Below are positions 61,482-64,000 of a stretch of 64,000 nucleotides of DNA, piece after piece (within the stretch, counting starts at the first letter, position 1; each line of letters starts with the position of its first letter). Below the pieces are notes generated by a model, which did no database searches, was not told where the DNA came from, and saw only the letters and a program-made list of their open reading frames with translations. The DNA comes from Actinophytocola sp035634895 (lineage in GTDB: Bacteria; Actinomycetota; Actinomycetes; Mycobacteriales; Pseudonocardiaceae): assembly GCF_035634895.1 (NCBI RefSeq), contig NZ_DASQCC010000064.1, positions 11,014 to 75,013 of the forward strand, read 5' to 3'. Position numbers and translations under genes: made by a program.

Positions 61482-62420
61482 CTACTCCGCCCGGGCCGGG
61501 CGGAGTACCCGGCGTACGGCGTCCCGCAGCCACTGGTGGGCGCCGTCGGCGGTGTGGCGCGGGTGCCAGGCCATGCCGATCGTCAGCGGTGGGAGCGGCA
61601 GGGGGATCTCCAGCAGGCGCAGTCCCATCGCCGCTGCCGCGTCGCCGAGTGGTGACGGGGGCTCGCCCGGCTGCGCGGTCGGCACCAGGCAGACCACGTC
61701 GCCGGCCGCGGCCAGCGCCATCGCCGCCAGATGCCCGGGCAGGACGGCGCTGACCTGCCGGCTGAGCCCTTGCTCGGCCAGGGCCGCGTCGAGCGGGCCG
61801 GTGAAGCGTCCTCGACGACTGACCGCCACGTGCTGGGCCGCGGCCAGCCTGGCGGGTGTCAGTGTTCCTTCGGTGAGCGGGTGCCCGGCCCGGACACCGG
61901 CCGCCATCCGCAGCGTGACCAGCTCCTCGACCCGGGTCTCCGGGTCGGTGTGGTCGATGGCCCCGATCTCCAGGTCGATCCGGCCGTCGCGCAGCGCGGG
62001 GCTCTCCTCCCACTCCTCGGCCAGCACCCGCAGCGAGACGCCCGGCGCCTCGCGCCGGGCCAGCGCGAGCAGGCCCGGCGCGAGCGCCGCGCCGACCAGG
62101 TCCGAGGCCTGGACGGTGAAGGCGCGCCGCAGTGCGGCGGGGTCGATCCGGCCGCTCGGGGTGAGCAACGCCGCCAGCCGGCGCACCACCGCGGCGGCCT
62201 CGTCCCGCAGTGCCTCGGCGCGGGGGGTGGGCACCATCGCCTGACCCGCCCGCACCAGAAGCGGATCCTGGAGCACCCGGCGCAGCCGGGCCAGGGTGCG
62301 GCTCATCGCCGCGGGGGAGGTGCGCAGCCGCGCGGCGGCCAGGGTGACGCTCTGCTCGGTCAGCAGCGCGTCGAGGGCGACGGCGAGGTTGGCGTCCAGG
62401 TTCGAGGCAGGGCTGTTCAC
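61482..62420 (-). CDS. LysR family transcriptional regulator
   Basis: Regulator of about 312 residues. Helix-turn-helix near the start: NLDANLAVALDALLTEQSVTLAAARLRTSPAAMSRTLARLRRVLQDPLLVRAGQAMVPTPRAEALR in pattern, then the two-lobed substrate domain (FTVQASDLVGAALAPGLLALARREAPGVSLRV). Start GTG at 62420 is favoured; an ATG at 62480 or 62492 is in frame. Divergent from an NmrA-like gene, the probable target. Confidence 0.88.
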   Translation of the reverse strand: MNSPASNLDANLAVALDALLTEQSVTLAAARLRTSPAAMSRTLARLRRVLQDPLLVRAGQAMVPTPRAEALRDEAAAVVRRLAALLTPSGRIDPAALRRAFTVQASDLVGAALAPGLLALARREAPGVSLRVLAEEWEESPALRDGRIDLEIGAIDHTDPETRVEELVTLRMAAGVRAGHPLTEGTLTPARLAAAQHVAVSRRGRFTGPLDAALAEQGLSRQVSAVLPGHLAAMALAAAGDVVCLVPTAQPGEPPSPLGDAAAAMGLRLLEIPLPLPPLTIGMAWHPRHTADGAHQWLRDAVRRVLRPARAE

Positions 62421-62468
62421 CGGCGTTATTCCGTTTCGGGCAATGATTGGATGCTGAAGTTCCCATTG

Positions 62469-62479
62469 TGGCAATGCCA
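62469..62479. promoter_or_regulatory. Palindrome TGGCAATGCCA upstream of the NmrA-like gene
   Basis: Perfect 5-bp arms TGGCA/TGCCA around a central A, in the spacer of the divergent LysR and NmrA genes, with a half-similar GGCAATG about 30 bases to the left. Position and T-N-A style suit a LysR site. Weak evidence. Confidence 0.35.
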
Positions 62480-62534
62480 TTCGGGTCCGCACGCTGAGGG
62501 GGCTGGACCGATCCGACCCGACCGAGAGGTTTTC

Positions 62535-63452
62535 ATGATCGTCATTACCGCCCCCACCGGGAACATCGGCAGGCGGCTGCTGTCACTGCTGGTCGAGGCC
62601 GCGCCCGCACGCGGAGAGGACCTGCGTGTCGTCGTCCGCGACCCTGCCCGGCTCCCCGAGGCCGTCCGCGGCCGGATCGAGGTGGTCACCGGCTCGCACG
62701 GCGACGCCGCGACCGTCGACCGCGCCCTCTCCGGTGCCGACGCCGTCTTCTGGCTGGTGCCACCGGACTCCTCGGCCACGCCCGACGAGGCCTACAGCGG
62801 CTTCACCCGCCCGGCCGCGCGGGCGTTCGCGGCACACGGTGTCGGTCATGTCGTCGGCGTCTCGGCGCTCGGCCGCGGCACCCCGCAGGCCGCCCGGGCT
62901 GGGCTGGTCACCGCGTCCCTGGCCATGGACGACCTGATCGGCGGCTCCGGGGTCGCCTACCGCGCGCTGGCCTGTCCCTCCTTCTTCGAGAACCTGCTGG
63001 AGGAAGCCGAGTCGATCCGCGAGCACGGCGTCTTCACCGACACCGTCGCCGCGGACCGCCGTGCCCCGCTGGTGGCCGTCGCCGACATCGCCGCGACGGC
63101 GGCCGGTCTGCTGCTGGACCGCTCCTGGACCGGCGTCGGCAGCGTGCCGGTGCTCGGCCCGGAGGACCTCTCGCCCAACGACCTGGCCCGCATCATGACC
63201 GAGGAGCTGGGCCGGCCGGTCCGCTACCAGCGCCAGCCGCTCGACGAGCTGCGGTCCACCCTGCTCGGCTACGGCCTCGACGAGGCGTTCGTCGAGGGGG
63301 TCGTCGACATGAAGCGCGCCAAGGACCAGGGCCTGGACTCGGGTGTCGACCGCGCGCCGCGGACGGGCCCGGCCACCGGGTTCGCGCGGTGGTGCGCGGC
63401 GACGCTCAAGCCCGCCGTCCTCGCCGCCCCGGAGGCAGTCGACGCCCACTGA
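62535..63452 (+). CDS. NmrA/NAD(P)H-binding family reductase
   Basis: Atypical short-chain dehydrogenase of 305 residues. Nucleotide motif ITAPTGNIGRR (residues 4-14), VVVRDPARLPE, ADAVFWLVPPDSS and GHVVGVSALGRGTP. The catalytic Tyr-x3-Lys of true SDRs is not visible; members act as redox sensors or quinone reductases. ATG at 62535 preceded by GAGAGG. Divergent from the LysR gene. Confidence 0.87.
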   Translation: MIVITAPTGNIGRRLLSLLVEAAPARGEDLRVVVRDPARLPEAVRGRIEVVTGSHGDAATVDRALSGADAVFWLVPPDSSATPDEAYSGFTRPAARAFAAHGVGHVVGVSALGRGTPQAARAGLVTASLAMDDLIGGSGVAYRALACPSFFENLLEEAESIREHGVFTDTVAADRRAPLVAVADIAATAAGLLLDRSWTGVGSVPVLGPEDLSPNDLARIMTEELGRPVRYQRQPLDELRSTLLGYGLDEAFVEGVVDMKRAKDQGLDSGVDRAPRTGPATGFARWCAATLKPAVLAAPEAVDAH

Positions 63453-63463
63453 CCGAACCGAGG

Positions 63464-64000
63464 TCAGGCCGCTGCCGGCACCGGTCGCCCGGCTCGACCT
63501 GCCTTCGTCGACGCGACGGCCACCGTCAGGCCGGCGAGGCTCAGTGCCACGCCGACCCAGGCGGTGGCGGCGTACCCCCAGCCGGCCGTGATGGCCAGGC
63601 CGCCCAGCCACGCGCCGGCGCCGTTCGCGATGTTCAGTGCCGAGTGGTTCGACGAGGACGCGAGCGACGGCGCGTCCGGGGAGACGTCCATCAGGCGCAC
63701 CTGCAACGCGGAGGCGAGGACCTGCGACACCAGGCCGATCAGGAACACCGAACCGAAGGCGGCCAACGGGATCGTGGCCGTCAGGCCGAACAGGGCGAGC
63801 ACCACCGTCACCGAGGCCAGCGCCCCGAACACGGCACCCATGACCGACCGGTCCACGAAGCGGCCACCGACCGCCGCACCGAGGGTCATGCCGAGGCCGA
63901 ACACCGCCAGCATCCAGGGCACCGCGGAGTCCGGCAGCCCGGTGACCTCGGTGGTGATCGGTGAGATGTAGGAGTAGACGGCGAACATGCCGCCGAAGCC
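63464..64000 (-). CDS. MFS transporter, DHA1-like, 5' end missing
   Basis: C-terminal half (about 178 residues) of a 12-helix permease; the frame remains open to the right edge, and an internal Met at 63988 is not the start. Visible segments: MFAVYSYISPITTEVTGLP, AVPWMLAVFGLGMTLGAAVGGRFVDRS (motif A-like) and QVRLMDVSPDAPSLASSSNHSALNIANGAGAWLGGLAI, typical of the AraJ/CmlR-type branch of DHA1. It converges with the NmrA-like gene, 11 bases apart. Confidence 0.85.
   Translation of the reverse strand, partial: GFGGMFAVYSYISPITTEVTGLPDSAVPWMLAVFGLGMTLGAAVGGRFVDRSVMGAVFGALASVTVVLALFGLTATIPLAAFGSVFLIGLVSQVLASALQVRLMDVSPDAPSLASSSNHSALNIANGAGAWLGGLAITAGWGYAATAWVGVALSLAGLTVAVASTKAGRAGRPVPAAA

Overview
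The window is very GC-rich, with GTG/ATG starts, AGGAGG-type ribosome sites and densely overlapping genes. It carries a conservon (roadblock, DUF742, small GTPase, P450), a SARP/AfsR-like regulator, an LAL-type LuxR regulator, DrrA/DrrB-like ABC genes, a GerW-like protein and an actinobacterial holin-X protein. Together these point to a filamentous actinobacterium, most likely of the Pseudonocardiales or a relative. This placement is inferred from gene content and style, not from a marker gene. No rRNA, tRNA or CRISPR array was seen.

Layout. 1-8.3 kb: an MFS exporter (cut by the left edge) with a universal stress protein, MgtC, a secreted GH3 enzyme, an MMPL/RND transporter with its divergent TetR regulator and a four-site operator array, a 168-bp palindrome-ended MITE-like element, then envelope proteins (DUF3618, holin-X, DUF4235). 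8.3-19.9 kb: zinc alcohol dehydrogenase, a TrmB/LuxR regulator divergent from a large secreted subtilase, a DUF2339 membrane protein, an SGNH hydrolase, a FadD-like acyl-CoA ligase with an apparent 1-base frameshift, and DUF1304. 20-30 kb: a DrrAB-like exporter, a SARP regulator, cupin, alpha/beta hydrolase, an intergenic inverted pair of 22-bp repeat arrays split by an IS-like remnant, an aromatic FAD monooxygenase and asparagine synthetase.

30-38 kb is one minus-strand unit: cvnA, cvnB, cvnC and cvnD, a P450 lacking the normal K-helix ExxR, a FAD-linked oxidase and an LAL regulator, nearly all with overlapping start and stop codons. 38-47 kb holds a VWA-domain membrane protein and a second operon that encodes only the membrane arm of complex I (nuoA, H, J, K, L, M, N). 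In the position where nuoB-nuoG normally lie there is one unusual protein with a weakly NuoB-like N-terminus, no iron-sulfur cysteines and a long histidine-rich insert. This is the most novel-looking protein system in the window.

47-64 kb is a series of small regulator-target pairs, many divergent with a visible palindrome between them: TetR and a medium-chain reductase, RpiR and an EamA transporter, an ArsR-like regulator and a hydrolase, XRE and methionine aminopeptidase (twin operators), LysR and NmrA. Also here are an SDR, an MFS, Ogt, hemerythrin, a spermidine-synthase-like protein, a second MMPL transporter, a second copy of the 22-bp inverted repeat array (without the IS-like insert), and an MFS gene cut by the right edge.
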